64,000 nt of DNA from Sinorhizobium terangae (GTDB lineage: Bacteria > Pseudomonadota > Alphaproteobacteria > Rhizobiales > Rhizobiaceae). The stretch's first letter is position 1. Every line of letters begins with the position of its first letter. The stretch covers positions 1 through 64,000 of the forward strand of contig NZ_CP121660.1 in the NCBI RefSeq assembly GCF_029714365.1, in the 5' to 3' direction. Under the pieces are notes generated by a model. That model made no database searches and had not been told where the DNA came from. It was given only the letters and a program-made list of their open reading frames with translations. Below are positions 43,840-53,036 of the stretch, piece by piece. The position numbers and the translations under genes were made by a program.

Positions 43840-44798
43840 GCATTTCCATAATTGAAAAAGGGGTCGCCGTCGGAAAGCTGGGGAGCCCTTACCTCAAATC
43901 CGCGGCTTGGTGCAGCAACAGACCAGTTAAGCACCGCTCGCATCGAGTCTGCTCCCGATACCTTCACGCTGCCTTGTTCGAAACCCTCGACACTGGTGCA
44001 AAACTCTACGATGTCCGGCATGACCAATCTGGCGGCTTCCCGGATTGCATTTCTCATGGTGTCCGATATTTGAATGTCTGCCTTTGTCCAAACCAGCGCT
44101 ACCGGACGATTTCCGCGTTCGGTGCCAATCCTCCGGATGAGATTGATGAGTGCTGACCGGGCAGGACCCCGTTTATCGCCAGCCAACACCTCGCAGTCCG
44201 CCGTGATCAAGAAGGAGGAAGCGCGCGTCGCAAGCCAGCGAGCACCCTCGGCATCCTGGGCGTCTTTGTCCACCGCCCATCGTTGAAACCACTCTCCCGG
44301 GGAATCGGCGAACAAAACATCACACAACTCACCGTCAGACTGGCGATGAGACAGATGCAGCATACCGGGCGCGCGGCCCGCCCCGGACGAGGTGTGTGGA
44401 GGAAAACTTGGACGGTTCCCCTGCCATCGCAGGTTATGCCCTACGGCCTCCCAGCCCTCCAATGTGAAACTGCCTGCGAACGGGTTTCCGCTGATACTTC
44501 CAGATCTGCCTATAAGTTGATACCAGGCGGCCAGAAGGGTAGTTTTTCCAGCGTTGTGAGCTCCAGCGATCGCGATAAGGCGGGCTTCCCCCCGACTCGT
44601 TAAGAATGCAAGCTCGCCCGTGCCCATTGCGGTTCCGCTCCACGGAAACAGAGCCTCAGTTCCGGCCGATCTCGTACCGCCGGAATCGCTGCTAGCTCCG
44701 GCCCCTTCTTGCCAGTACTTACATTTGGATGGCACATTTTCGCCCATGTAACAGCTAACGTCCGGGACGTTGCACTTCGAGTAACTACACTCCCTCAT
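43836..44798 (-). CDS. Conflict-system GTPase 2 with N-terminal Cys cluster (double-GTPase 2 type)
   Basis: A 320-aa GTPase. It starts with a Cys-rich segment (Cys 4, 9, 16, 26), perhaps a zinc site. G1 is GAHNAGKTT (79-87), G3 is DSPGEW (165-170) and G4 is WTKAD (237-241). The start at 44798 overlaps the upstream stop (ATGA); the frame extends back to 44870 but inside the neighbour gene. Confidence 0.83.
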   Translation of the reverse strand: MRECSYSKCNVPDVSCYMGENVPSKCKYWQEGAGASSDSGGTRSAGTEALFPWSGTAMGTGELAFLTSRGEARLIAIAGAHNAGKTTLLAAWYQLIGRSGSISGNPFAGSFTLEGWEAVGHNLRWQGNRPSFPPHTSSGAGRAPGMLHLSHRQSDGELCDVLFADSPGEWFQRWAVDKDAQDAEGARWLATRASSFLITADCEVLAGDKRGPARSALINLIRRIGTERGNRPVALVWTKADIQISDTMRNAIREAARLVMPDIVEFCTSVEGFEQGSVKVSGADSMRAVLNWSVAAPSRGFEVRAPQLSDGDPFFNYGNA

Positions 44799-46090
44799 TG
44801 CGCGGCCTTTCGCTTGGGCTTTCCTGAGACGGCTGTTGCTTGGGCGATTTGAAGGTCTCTGTAGATCCACAACGCGAACGCAACGGGACTCAGCTTGGCA
44901 TCGGATGGGAGGCCGAGCGTTGCCGGGATGTCGACAGTGTCAGGCTGGGCGATCATACTGGCCAGCTGCGAGCGACCAGCCTTGCTTCGCACTATGGCTA
45001 AAGAGGTCAGAATGCTTTCGTTTTGGCCGACATCTCGAACTTCCGAACAGAGTTGCGCGAGCGAGGTTGGCTCGTCCGCGTCCTCATGGTGAAACGACCG
45101 CAGCGTTTCGGCCAACAACGCTTCAGCCATGCGCGGTGCAAAGGGTCCCGTAATCGCGACTGCGTCGAGCGCCATCCAAGCGCAGGTTTTGCCAACGGTA
45201 AAATTTCTATAGCTTGCATCCGCCGCAGGGGAATAGAGAGACTCCTTCCACCACAGAAGCGAAGTGCGCCGTTCCAGACCCTTGGACATTGTGGAGCCCT
45301 TTGAAACGTATGCAAGTATCTGATCCAGGGCGGAACGAATACGATCGTCAGCCTTCGCCCGCTCGGTCATATACGAGGCCGTGGCCTTTGACACACCGTC
45401 GACCGCGGCGGAGATGGCCCGCGCCGCTCGCGGCGAAAATTCGAATGACCACGGGTTACCGGCGTTTGGCCAGTGTGGGTTCGGGTTTTTGAGCGCCTGA
45501 CCTTCCTTGTCGCTGGGGCCTACCGCCGCGGCCAATTGTCCGGTTAGCCAGTCGACGTTCATCACTCTGTGCGTGAAGTCTTCAATCTCGGGCAATTCGA
45601 TTTTAGGTAGCTCAACAGCTGTCGAGGAGGGCAACGCCCACTCTTTACGCGCTCGGGTTTCCAGTCGTGTATCTGCATCGGTGACGATGTCCGTCCACAA
45701 CCCGACATCCATCGGCGAACCGAGATGTGGAAGCAGGCTCCTGGCCGTCAACGAAACCGCAATAGCGACGCGGTCGTCATCGAGCGATCTAGCGATGGCT
45801 TCGAGAATGACCGCGCGCATGACCGTGGGAATAGTCGTGTCTGAGAATGCGCCCATGTACGAATTCCATCTGTTTCCGACGACGTCCGCGACGTCCCTGA
45901 AAATCGGCTCGTCCGGAGCGACTTTCGAATCGATGGCAACCATTACAAACGAGGGAATTCCCGCGGGATCGCTTTTAAATTTGGCTGCGAGGTCGGCCGA
46001 AGCATCACGGAGCTGGTTGAGCTTGTTGTCGTCCCCGCCAAGATCGAAAAGGCGCACGTTAAGAAAGTTCTGCAGGACGTCTTGTGCCAC
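44795..46090 (-). CDS. GTPase-associated helical protein (GASH-like)
   Basis: A 431-aa all-helical protein, first gene of the operon; GTG start with AAAGG upstream. The opening LQNFLNVRLFDLGGDDNKL and the later WWKESLYSPAADASYRN fit the GASH family that accompanies paired GTPases. No catalytic motif is seen; a sensor or adaptor role is inferred. The name is from memory of the family and should be verified by profile search. Confidence 0.75.
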   Translation of the reverse strand: MAQDVLQNFLNVRLFDLGGDDNKLNQLRDASADLAAKFKSDPAGIPSFVMVAIDSKVAPDEPIFRDVADVVGNRWNSYMGAFSDTTIPTVMRAVILEAIARSLDDDRVAIAVSLTARSLLPHLGSPMDVGLWTDIVTDADTRLETRARKEWALPSSTAVELPKIELPEIEDFTHRVMNVDWLTGQLAAAVGPSDKEGQALKNPNPHWPNAGNPWSFEFSPRAARAISAAVDGVSKATASYMTERAKADDRIRSALDQILAYVSKGSTMSKGLERRTSLLWWKESLYSPAADASYRNFTVGKTCAWMALDAVAITGPFAPRMAEALLAETLRSFHHEDADEPTSLAQLCSEVRDVGQNESILTSLAIVRSKAGRSQLASMIAQPDTVDIPATLGLPSDAKLSPVAFALWIYRDLQIAQATAVSGKPKRKAAQ

Positions 46091-46241
46091 CGAAAGTTAC
46101 CTTTCTTCGAAAATCACGTTTGTTCTTGAAACTTATGGCATTGCACGAGAATGATTGACTACCTCAGCGGGTAAACGTAGATGTTTCCACAAGTATTTTT
46201 AAACTTGGATCACGCCCGGGAACCGCGGAAGGGGCAAACAA
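46091..46241. promoter_or_regulatory. Divergent promoter region of the conflict cluster
   Basis: 151 bases between the leftward GTPase operon and the rightward caspase/lipase pair. It must hold both promoters. No clear hexamer pair was singled out. It is AT-richer than its flanks. Confidence 0.5.
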
Positions 46242-47930
46242 ATGAAGCGCGCAGCGCTGCTCATCGGCTTGGACAACGCTTCCCAGTTTCCACCGTTGAA
46301 GGCTGCTGTCAGTGGTGCAAAATCGGTGGGCGAGTGGCTCGCTGCCGAAGGCTACCAAACGACCCTTCTGACAGACGAAAATGGCGGCGCTGTCGCTGTT
46401 CACGATGTGAAGGCGGCTTTGAAGTCGATCGTGGAAAAAGGGGACACGGAAAAGCTCGTCGTCTATTTCGCAGGTCACGGTTTGCTGAATGGCCTTTCCG
46501 AACTGTGGCTGTTATCCGACGCCGCGCACGATATTGACCAAGTGATAGACGTTAGCCGAAACGTGGAGGCGGCTCGGACCTGCGGGGTGAAAAGTGTAGT
46601 CATTATTTCCGACGCATGCCGCCTGCTTCCCGGCACCGTATCTCAGAGCCGGACGTCAGGAGCTATGATCTTCCCCGCGATGAACGACTACTCGGTCGAC
46701 GTCGAAGTCGACAGATTTTTCGCTACCCGGCCTGGCATGGCAGCCCTTGAAATAAGTAGCGGGCAGGGAGCCGGGTCATCGGATAGAGAACGTTACGTTG
46801 GAATTTTCACCGAGGCCCTTCGCGACATCCACATCGATCCGGATGCTACTCTTATTGGCCCTGTTACCATTGAGGGAAAGGCTAGCGTCGGCGTGCTATC
46901 ACGCAAACTGAAGTCTTTGCTGCCACACGTTGTGGACGGCAGGGCACAGGACAAGTCCTTGTCCTTGAGACAGCAACCTCAGCTCGTCCTCGAGTGCGGA
47001 GACGACGGCTATGTCGCTAGGCCAACGACGTCAAAGGGGGGTATCGCCCGCAAATCTGCCTCGCAGCTCTACCGCCATACTGCAAGTCTGTCACTGAACC
47101 GCTCCATCCTGAACGATTTCTCAATACCGGTTCCACTTAGAGACGAGGCTAGCTTCCGTGATTTTCGTGACCGTGCTAGGCCTCCATTCGCTCTGTTGGG
47201 CAAGACGGTTGGGGCGACAATCATAGGTAAGCCCGTCGCGAGCGCTTTCAGCCCTGATGTCGAGGTAGGGGTGGTAAAGTCCGGTCGAATTACCCAACTC
47301 CGCGTGCGAGACGATATCGTCTCAATCATCAGCGTTGTCGCACGATTCGAGGATGGCACTGGAGCGGTTATCGGGATAGTTCCAAAACATCACACTACGG
47401 TGATGGTCGAGCCATTTGGGATCAGCAACGTGCTATTCGAGTTCGCTGCACAGGACTGGGATGGTAAGCTGGGCTTGGTACTAGACTACGGAGCGATGGC
47501 TTCAGAGATAGCCACTGCGGCGAATTTCGGGATGTTTCCTGAGAGCCGCGAGGATGCACAAGCGTTCGCGAGCAGCTCAGCTCACTTCAACAATCCGACC
47601 CTGACCCTCTACGCTGTAATGGGACTCGTAGAGGTCGGACTGCGGAGCAAGATAAGTTCACTCACCGATAAGATGGCATGGTCCAAAAGCAGCGCACTAT
47701 TTGACTTGTGCCTTCACCTCGGCAGCTGGAGCGTTGATGCGGGGCCATTTTGCCCGTTGTTAAGCCAAACGTGGGCATTCCTGGAAAACGACATGAAAAA
47801 CCTTCCCGATAACATCGTCGAAGCTGGTCGATATCGACAGGCTTCGCTCTGGACGACGTTTACCGCGGAGGGGATGGACTTAATCGAAAGGGCAAGGGAG
47901 GCCGGAGAACTGCAATGGCAACAAAGCTGA
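46242..47930 (+). CDS. Caspase-like protease with large C-terminal region
   Basis: A 562-aa protein. The N-terminal caspase domain (about 1-240) has His79 in YFAGHG and Cys126 in IISDACR. The remainder (about 290-560) is unrecognised: a beta-rich part (TVGATIIGKPVASAF) and a helical end. It overlaps the following hydrolase gene by 16 bases and diverges from the GTPase operon. It carries no visible EAD, unlike the caspase at 39495. Confidence 0.85.
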   Translation: MKRAALLIGLDNASQFPPLKAAVSGAKSVGEWLAAEGYQTTLLTDENGGAVAVHDVKAALKSIVEKGDTEKLVVYFAGHGLLNGLSELWLLSDAAHDIDQVIDVSRNVEAARTCGVKSVVIISDACRLLPGTVSQSRTSGAMIFPAMNDYSVDVEVDRFFATRPGMAALEISSGQGAGSSDRERYVGIFTEALRDIHIDPDATLIGPVTIEGKASVGVLSRKLKSLLPHVVDGRAQDKSLSLRQQPQLVLECGDDGYVARPTTSKGGIARKSASQLYRHTASLSLNRSILNDFSIPVPLRDEASFRDFRDRARPPFALLGKTVGATIIGKPVASAFSPDVEVGVVKSGRITQLRVRDDIVSIISVVARFEDGTGAVIGIVPKHHTTVMVEPFGISNVLFEFAAQDWDGKLGLVLDYGAMASEIATAANFGMFPESREDAQAFASSSAHFNNPTLTLYAVMGLVEVGLRSKISSLTDKMAWSKSSALFDLCLHLGSWSVDAGPFCPLLSQTWAFLENDMKNLPDNIVEAGRYRQASLWTTFTAEGMDLIERAREAGELQWQQS

Positions 47931-48802
47931 TTTTCGTCCACGGTCGCGCACAGGAAGGACGCGACCCGATGGTAATCAGGAGGGAATGGGAGGATGCGCT
48001 AGCTGTCGGCCTCGGCAATCGTGCCGACGAGTTCTTCGGGAAGGTCGACGTCAGCTTACCATTTTACGGCGATGTCCTGGACGACTATGCCAGACAGGTT
48101 GACAAGGACATACCTGCGGACATCGTTGTCCGTGGGGAAGGCGACCTCACCGAGCCTGAATACGCTGCCTTCATCACCGAGATATGCGGCATTGTACAAC
48201 GGAACTTGGGTGTTTCAGACCAACAGCTTGCAGCCAATGCAACGTCCGACGTGCTCCAGCGGGGCCCGGAGAACTGGCGATGGGTGCAGGCGCTACTTCA
48301 AGCCGCTGACGCTATCCCGGGTGTGAGTGCCTACTCTATTCAAAAAATCACGCGAGACGTTTACCTCTATCTTTCGCGATCGAAGGTTCGCGGTCACATC
48401 AACCAGATTATCGAAGACGAGATTAGGGAAGGTGGCCCCTTGGTGGTGATCGGCCATTCACTCGGATCAGTTGTCGGTTATGATGTGCTTAGGGATAAGA
48501 AGAACCTCGAAGCTAAGGCCTATATCACAGTCGGCTCGCCGCTCGGTGTGGGCCCGATCATGCGTGTACTTCGGCCGATCAACTACCCGGCGCGAGTAGG
48601 AACGTGGTTCAACGCATTCGATGACCGTGATGTGGTGGCGCTGAATTCGTTGGATCCGAAACACTTTCCAATCGAAGGTGGCGAAGTGACAAATTACGAC
48701 AGGGTCAGAAACCGGACGGATAATGCCCACGGTATTTCGGGCTACCTGAGCGATCCTATTGTTGCTGACCAGATCTATAGAGCGGTGATGTCCACGCTTT
48801 AA
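47915..48802 (+). CDS. Alpha/beta hydrolase, lipase-like
   Basis: A 295-aa cytosolic hydrolase. It begins LIFVHGRAQEGRDP with the oxyanion HG, has the nucleophile elbow GHSLGS (Ser182) and a candidate His in NAHGISGYLSD near 277. It overlaps the caspase gene and is a likely co-effector that could attack lipids. No signal peptide. Confidence 0.85.
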   Translation: MATKLIFVHGRAQEGRDPMVIRREWEDALAVGLGNRADEFFGKVDVSLPFYGDVLDDYARQVDKDIPADIVVRGEGDLTEPEYAAFITEICGIVQRNLGVSDQQLAANATSDVLQRGPENWRWVQALLQAADAIPGVSAYSIQKITRDVYLYLSRSKVRGHINQIIEDEIREGGPLVVIGHSLGSVVGYDVLRDKKNLEAKAYITVGSPLGVGPIMRVLRPINYPARVGTWFNAFDDRDVVALNSLDPKHFPIEGGEVTNYDRVRNRTDNAHGISGYLSDPIVADQIYRAVMSTL

Positions 48803-49458
48803 TCCGATGCAGTTGGTCCAAATTTTACTGACAGTACAGCGACTTCGCGATTGACGCGCTTTTAGCCGTTCCTGTGATTTTGCTGCGCCCTTTTTCCATG
48901 AGATCAAAGCCTTCGCCCAAGAGGCGGCAACTTGGGGTGCCACCTGCACGAGTACTGAACTCCACGTCGACTCGCTCGGACCGCAAAGTTCGTGCGGACA
49001 AGTTGGCGGAGTTCGGCTGTGATGAGATCGCAACAGGGATTGGCTGCCTGCATCTCTCAAGCGCAGCATCAAAGGGGCTGTAGGCCCATGGATGTCGGCC
49101 CCCGAACTCCAACAAGGGCGAGATGGCCGTACCGGGGGCTACATCCGCCGACTTGTCTAAGTTGCGCAAGGTTTCTGCATCTCACCTCAGCCTGTGAAAG
49201 GACGTCCGACACCGGGACAACGGAAAGGACTGTCACTTTACCAGCATACTTCGGACGTTGTCATCGGGGCGAACGTAGACCGCTAGCACGCTGATCACAC
49301 CACCATCCACGATCTGGTCGCGGATACGAGACCGCGTGGCCAATCCTTGCAGTGGCCGGATCGGTGGTGCGGCACAATGTCGGCTGGCTTTCACTCGCGG
49401 CAATGTTGATGTAACAGACGCAACTCAAGCGATTCAGATTTCTGAGAGCGGCAAATTC
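48803..49458. other. Intergenic region before the patatin gene
   Basis: About 650 bases. A 114-codon minus frame at 48825-49169 has no recognisable domain and is judged doubtful. No hairpin of note. Confidence 0.5.
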
Positions 49459-51969
49459 ATGAACGAAAACAGCGAGAAAGCCGCATCCGGCGTCTTCGAG
49501 CAAACGGACGTTGATGTCGCTCGATCTTCTTCGTCGCCGGAAGTTTTAGTGCCGGAACCGATGGCGTTCGTTGACGGTGATGCCCGAACCGGTGACCCGC
49601 TGCCACCGTCGGGGCGTGAAATAGGACCGGTCGCTAGAGGTGGATCTCAAGTCGGGCTTGCGCTGTCGGGGGGCGGGATCCGGTCTACGGCCTTTAGCAT
49701 TGGTGTGTTGCAGGCCCTCCACATGAACAATGCGATCAAAAGCATCGACTTCCTGTCCACAGTCTCGGGCGGAGGGTTCGCGGGAATGGCAATGGTTGCG
49801 GCAATGCGGCGCGACGACGGAAAGTTTCCATTCGATCTGCCGTCGACGAACCGGGAGGCCTGCGGACCTGGCGATACGCCAGACCACGAGCGGCGATCGA
49901 GTGACTACAGGCGCTATCTGATGCCAAATGGCTGGCATGATCTCTTCCAGATCGCGATACTTCTCCTACGTGCCATTGGCGGGCATGCCGTTGTGGTCAG
50001 CTCGGCCGTATTCTTCTGCGCGGCGTTGACCCTCTTTTTCCATCCGACAGCTGACAGTCTTTGGCGTCCGTGGCAGTCCCGGTTCCCGGAGTGTTTTGAA
50101 TGGCTCCTAGGATTGGTGGTGGTCTCTTTGCTTTTCTTGGCGTTTAAGAGGTCTATCGATTGGTCACGCAATAATCCCGGGTTTTGGCCGGCACTTGTGA
50201 TGGCCATCCTAGTTATGGCTATTTTTGTGGTTTTCGTGGCGGCGCCACAGGTTCCCATTCTGCGGGTGGTCCTTGAACGGATTGGGCCTAAAGAATTCGA
50301 GCCGAGTTGGACGTTGCTTCCGAACGCTCTGTTGATCTTTTTCTGTTTGGCAATGGTGGCGGCCGCGGTGATGGCTTGCTGTCTATGGCTCCAGAATCGG
50401 ATGAATGAGCGAGCGGGAACCGTGGCCAAATATAATAGACGGTTGGTCGCCCTCGCCTGTGTGATGCCATTGCTCTTCTATGCTGGCTATTTGTGGATGA
50501 CGGCGATCGGTATGCGCTTGAGTGACGACGTACGTTCGACGTGGGTCAATTCAAGCAAAGAGGTATTGTCCCTGGGGATGGCTGTCGCTGTGGCAAGCAT
50601 CGGGTTGTTGCGTTGGAAGGCCAAAGTCGGCCCAGTCCCCGAAACCTTGATATCCCGCATTAGACGTCGGCCGGGCGTTCGCTGCGAGAAGCCCTCTCTC
50701 TGGGTAGTCGCCGGCGTGGTGTTGATCGTAATCGCGTTGAGTTTACCCATTTTACAAGGACCCTGGTTACAGGGCGCATGGCTGCAACGGTTCACGATGG
50801 GCATCATCTACTTGGCGATAGCAGTCTGCCTAACATTCATCAGCATCCTGTTCACGGAAAACACCAACTCGCTCCACTGGTTCTACAGGAACAGGCTGAA
50901 CCAGGCTTTCGATCTCGGCCACAGTGAGGAGAGGGTTCTCCTTTCCGAGCTTTCCTCGCCGCTCCCAAGCGGCGGATCGCGGCGACCATTTCCAATCATC
51001 AACGCGACTGTGAACCTGCAGGGGTCTGAGACGAAACGGCATGGGCGCGATGCTGATTTCTTTGTATTCACACCAGAATATGTTGGAAGCGATGCCACGG
51101 GCTATGTTCCAACCGCTGAATTTGAGCGCGCCGAGCAAAAGTTGGATATAGCCGCCGCCGTGGCGATATCGGCTGCGGCTGTCTCCTCGGCTATGGGGCG
51201 TGTTGGTGTGCGCGTGCTGGCGCCGACACTCGCGCTTTTTAACATGAGGCTCGGTTATTGGGTCCGAAACCCGAGTCGTCTTGACGGCAAAGTGGAGGCG
51301 GAAAGCGCACGGGAGCAGGACTGGCGGCTGTCCTATCTCCTTTACGAGATGCTTGGCTTGCTTGATGAGAAAAAATCCAAGGTGCTGCTTTCGGACGGCG
51401 GTCACCTTGACAATCTTGGACTTTTCCAACTCCTGAAGCGGCGATGCGATTTAATTATCGTTTCGGATGCTGAGGATGACCCAGGCATGAAGTTCGGTTC
51501 CATGGTCGATGTCCAGCACTTTGCCCTCGAGGATCTGAACGTCGAATTGGATCTTCCGTGGCAGGCGATCAAGGAACATGCGCTGAAACGCAAGGAGAAG
51601 CTCGCGGCGGCGCCGGATAGTCCTTATCAATCCCCATCTTCCTCCCACGCCGTAATTGGCAAGATCTTTTATCCTAAAACGGCGGATCGGCCAGGGTCAC
51701 CCGGCCAGCCAAAGAAGGAGGGCATCTTGCTTTATGTGAAGTCTTCGGTGACCGGCGATGAATGCTGCAGCATTCTGGACTACGAACGCCGGTTTCCACG
51801 CTTCCCGCACCAAGCAACGATCAACCAGTTCTTCTCTCAGAAACAGTTCGAGGCCTATCGAGCCCTCGGGTTACACGCGATGGATCACGCTCTGAACAAC
51901 GACGGCGAGGACAGTCGCCATCGTGACCTTTTGGACCAGCTGCGCGCAGGCATCAAGGTTGCGATTTAA
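49459..51969 (+). CDS. Membrane-embedded patatin-like phospholipase
   Basis: An 836-aa protein. The patatin motif is GLALSGGGIRSTAFSIGVLQ (67-86, oxyanion GGGIR), then STVSGGGFAG with Ser103 as nucleophile. About six to eight hydrophobic helices occupy 160-490. The C-terminal half has LLSDGGHLDNLG with the dyad Asp (about 642). This split patatin with inserted membrane helices fits an effector that attacks membrane phospholipids. The ATG at 49459 is used; 49336 is in frame but weaker. Confidence 0.88.
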   Translation: MNENSEKAASGVFEQTDVDVARSSSSPEVLVPEPMAFVDGDARTGDPLPPSGREIGPVARGGSQVGLALSGGGIRSTAFSIGVLQALHMNNAIKSIDFLSTVSGGGFAGMAMVAAMRRDDGKFPFDLPSTNREACGPGDTPDHERRSSDYRRYLMPNGWHDLFQIAILLLRAIGGHAVVVSSAVFFCAALTLFFHPTADSLWRPWQSRFPECFEWLLGLVVVSLLFLAFKRSIDWSRNNPGFWPALVMAILVMAIFVVFVAAPQVPILRVVLERIGPKEFEPSWTLLPNALLIFFCLAMVAAAVMACCLWLQNRMNERAGTVAKYNRRLVALACVMPLLFYAGYLWMTAIGMRLSDDVRSTWVNSSKEVLSLGMAVAVASIGLLRWKAKVGPVPETLISRIRRRPGVRCEKPSLWVVAGVVLIVIALSLPILQGPWLQGAWLQRFTMGIIYLAIAVCLTFISILFTENTNSLHWFYRNRLNQAFDLGHSEERVLLSELSSPLPSGGSRRPFPIINATVNLQGSETKRHGRDADFFVFTPEYVGSDATGYVPTAEFERAEQKLDIAAAVAISAAAVSSAMGRVGVRVLAPTLALFNMRLGYWVRNPSRLDGKVEAESAREQDWRLSYLLYEMLGLLDEKKSKVLLSDGGHLDNLGLFQLLKRRCDLIIVSDAEDDPGMKFGSMVDVQHFALEDLNVELDLPWQAIKEHALKRKEKLAAAPDSPYQSPSSSHAVIGKIFYPKTADRPGSPGQPKKEGILLYVKSSVTGDECCSILDYERRFPRFPHQATINQFFSQKQFEAYRALGLHAMDHALNNDGEDSRHRDLLDQLRAGIKVAI

Positions 51970-52084
51970 GGGGAGGGATCGGTATCTCGATCGATCCTAG
52001 CAAGAAGAGAGTTGCCGGAGGGAGACGCTTCAATCAATCTTGGCGCGAAGTCTTTTGGACCTCGCTGCATTTATTCTAAATACC

Positions 52085-52625
52085 ATTCCAGGCGTTGGCC
52101 ATGAAGGCTGTGGTAGGCGTCGAGGAAATTCGGTACGACATCGATCCGCGTGCGACCGAAAAGACCTTTGTCGAACCTGCATGGCTCCGGCCTGACGGTT
52201 ACCGTCTGCAATTCGGCACAGGATGCGATCGAGGGCGCCGGCATCATCACGACCTGCACGGCCGACAAACAATTAGCCACCATTCTCACAGATAATCTGA
52301 TGCGGTAGGCGTTCACATTATCTCCATTGGCGGCGATTGCCCCGGCAAGACAGAACTGCACGGCGACATTCTCAGAGCCGACACCTTCGTTGAATACACG
52401 CCCCGCATTGAAGGAGAGATCTAGTAGACGCCGGACTATGCCGTTAGCGATCTTTGGCGTGTTGTATGCGGCGAAATACAAGGGGGTCGTGACACACGGC
52501 AGATAACGCTGTTTGACAGCGTTGGTTTTGCGATTGAGGACTTCTCCGCGCTTCGATACGTCCGTAATGTCCCCAAGGATACCGATTTCTATCCGGACAT
52601 CGACATCATCGTAACCGTCCGGTGA
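52085..52625 (+). pseudogene. Ornithine cyclodeaminase remnant
   Basis: The plus strand encodes, in pieces, the C-terminal half of ornithine cyclodeaminase: MKAVVGVEEIRYDIDPRATE, VCNSAQDAIEGAGIITTCTA, GVHIISIGGDCPGKTELHGD, FVEYTPRIEGEI and TRQITLFDSVGFAIEDFSAL. There is at least one frameshift and several stops. The NAD-binding part is present and the N-terminus is missing. A long open frame on the opposite strand is a shadow. Confidence 0.88.
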
Positions 52626-52665
52626 GCACCGCAGGTGGCCGATCGTCATTCACCTGAGCGAACGG

Positions 52666-53004
52666 TCAGGCTCCGTTGTCGACGATGAGAGCACCGCTGC
52701 TGTCCTCCAAAAGATAACTCTCCGGACCTTTGTCAGGAATCCGGCCGACTGTTATGCGGCCTTCATCGAACTCTAACATCAAGTCTTCATCGGTGACTGT
52801 GACCGCTTGCACCGATGAAGACCCGCAAGCGACCCGACCATCAACTCGAACTGCCGTCCAAGCTATCAACCGCGATCCGTCCTTAAACGAGAGCGTCGTC
52901 TCCTCTGAGATCGTAGAAACAGCAACGAGTATTTTGCCGGTCAGCTTCTTCGCCAAAAATGTGTTTTTCGAGAGTTTGGTGACCACGATCATTCCCCTAT
53001 ACAT
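52666..53004 (-). CDS. Small protein, unknown function
   Basis: A frame of about 112 codons, starting near 53004. It reads as a beta-rich protein: KNTFLAKKLTGKILVAVSTI and DGRVACGSSSVQAVTVTDED. The frame continues upstream into the IS66 element without a convincing start, so the IS may have removed the original start. Not recognised. Confidence 0.45.
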   Translation of the reverse strand: MYRGMIVVTKLSKNTFLAKKLTGKILVAVSTISEETTLSFKDGSRLIAWTAVRVDGRVACGSSSVQAVTVTDEDLMLEFDEGRITVGRIPDKGPESYLLEDSSGALIVDNGA

Positions 53005-53036
53005 CGGCGTGAGCAGGCCAAATCGTCCGAGTTGAC

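Noticed and set aside
48825..49169. 114-codon minus frame between lipase and patatin
   Set aside because: No domain and no good start; could be a remnant but not supported.
52071..52649. Minus-strand frame of 192 codons
   Set aside because: The plus strand encodes recognisable ornithine cyclodeaminase segments throughout, so this frame is antisense shadow.
53001..53036. Exact left end of the IS66 element
   Set aside because: No sequence convincingly pairs with the putative right end, and no 8-bp target duplication was found.
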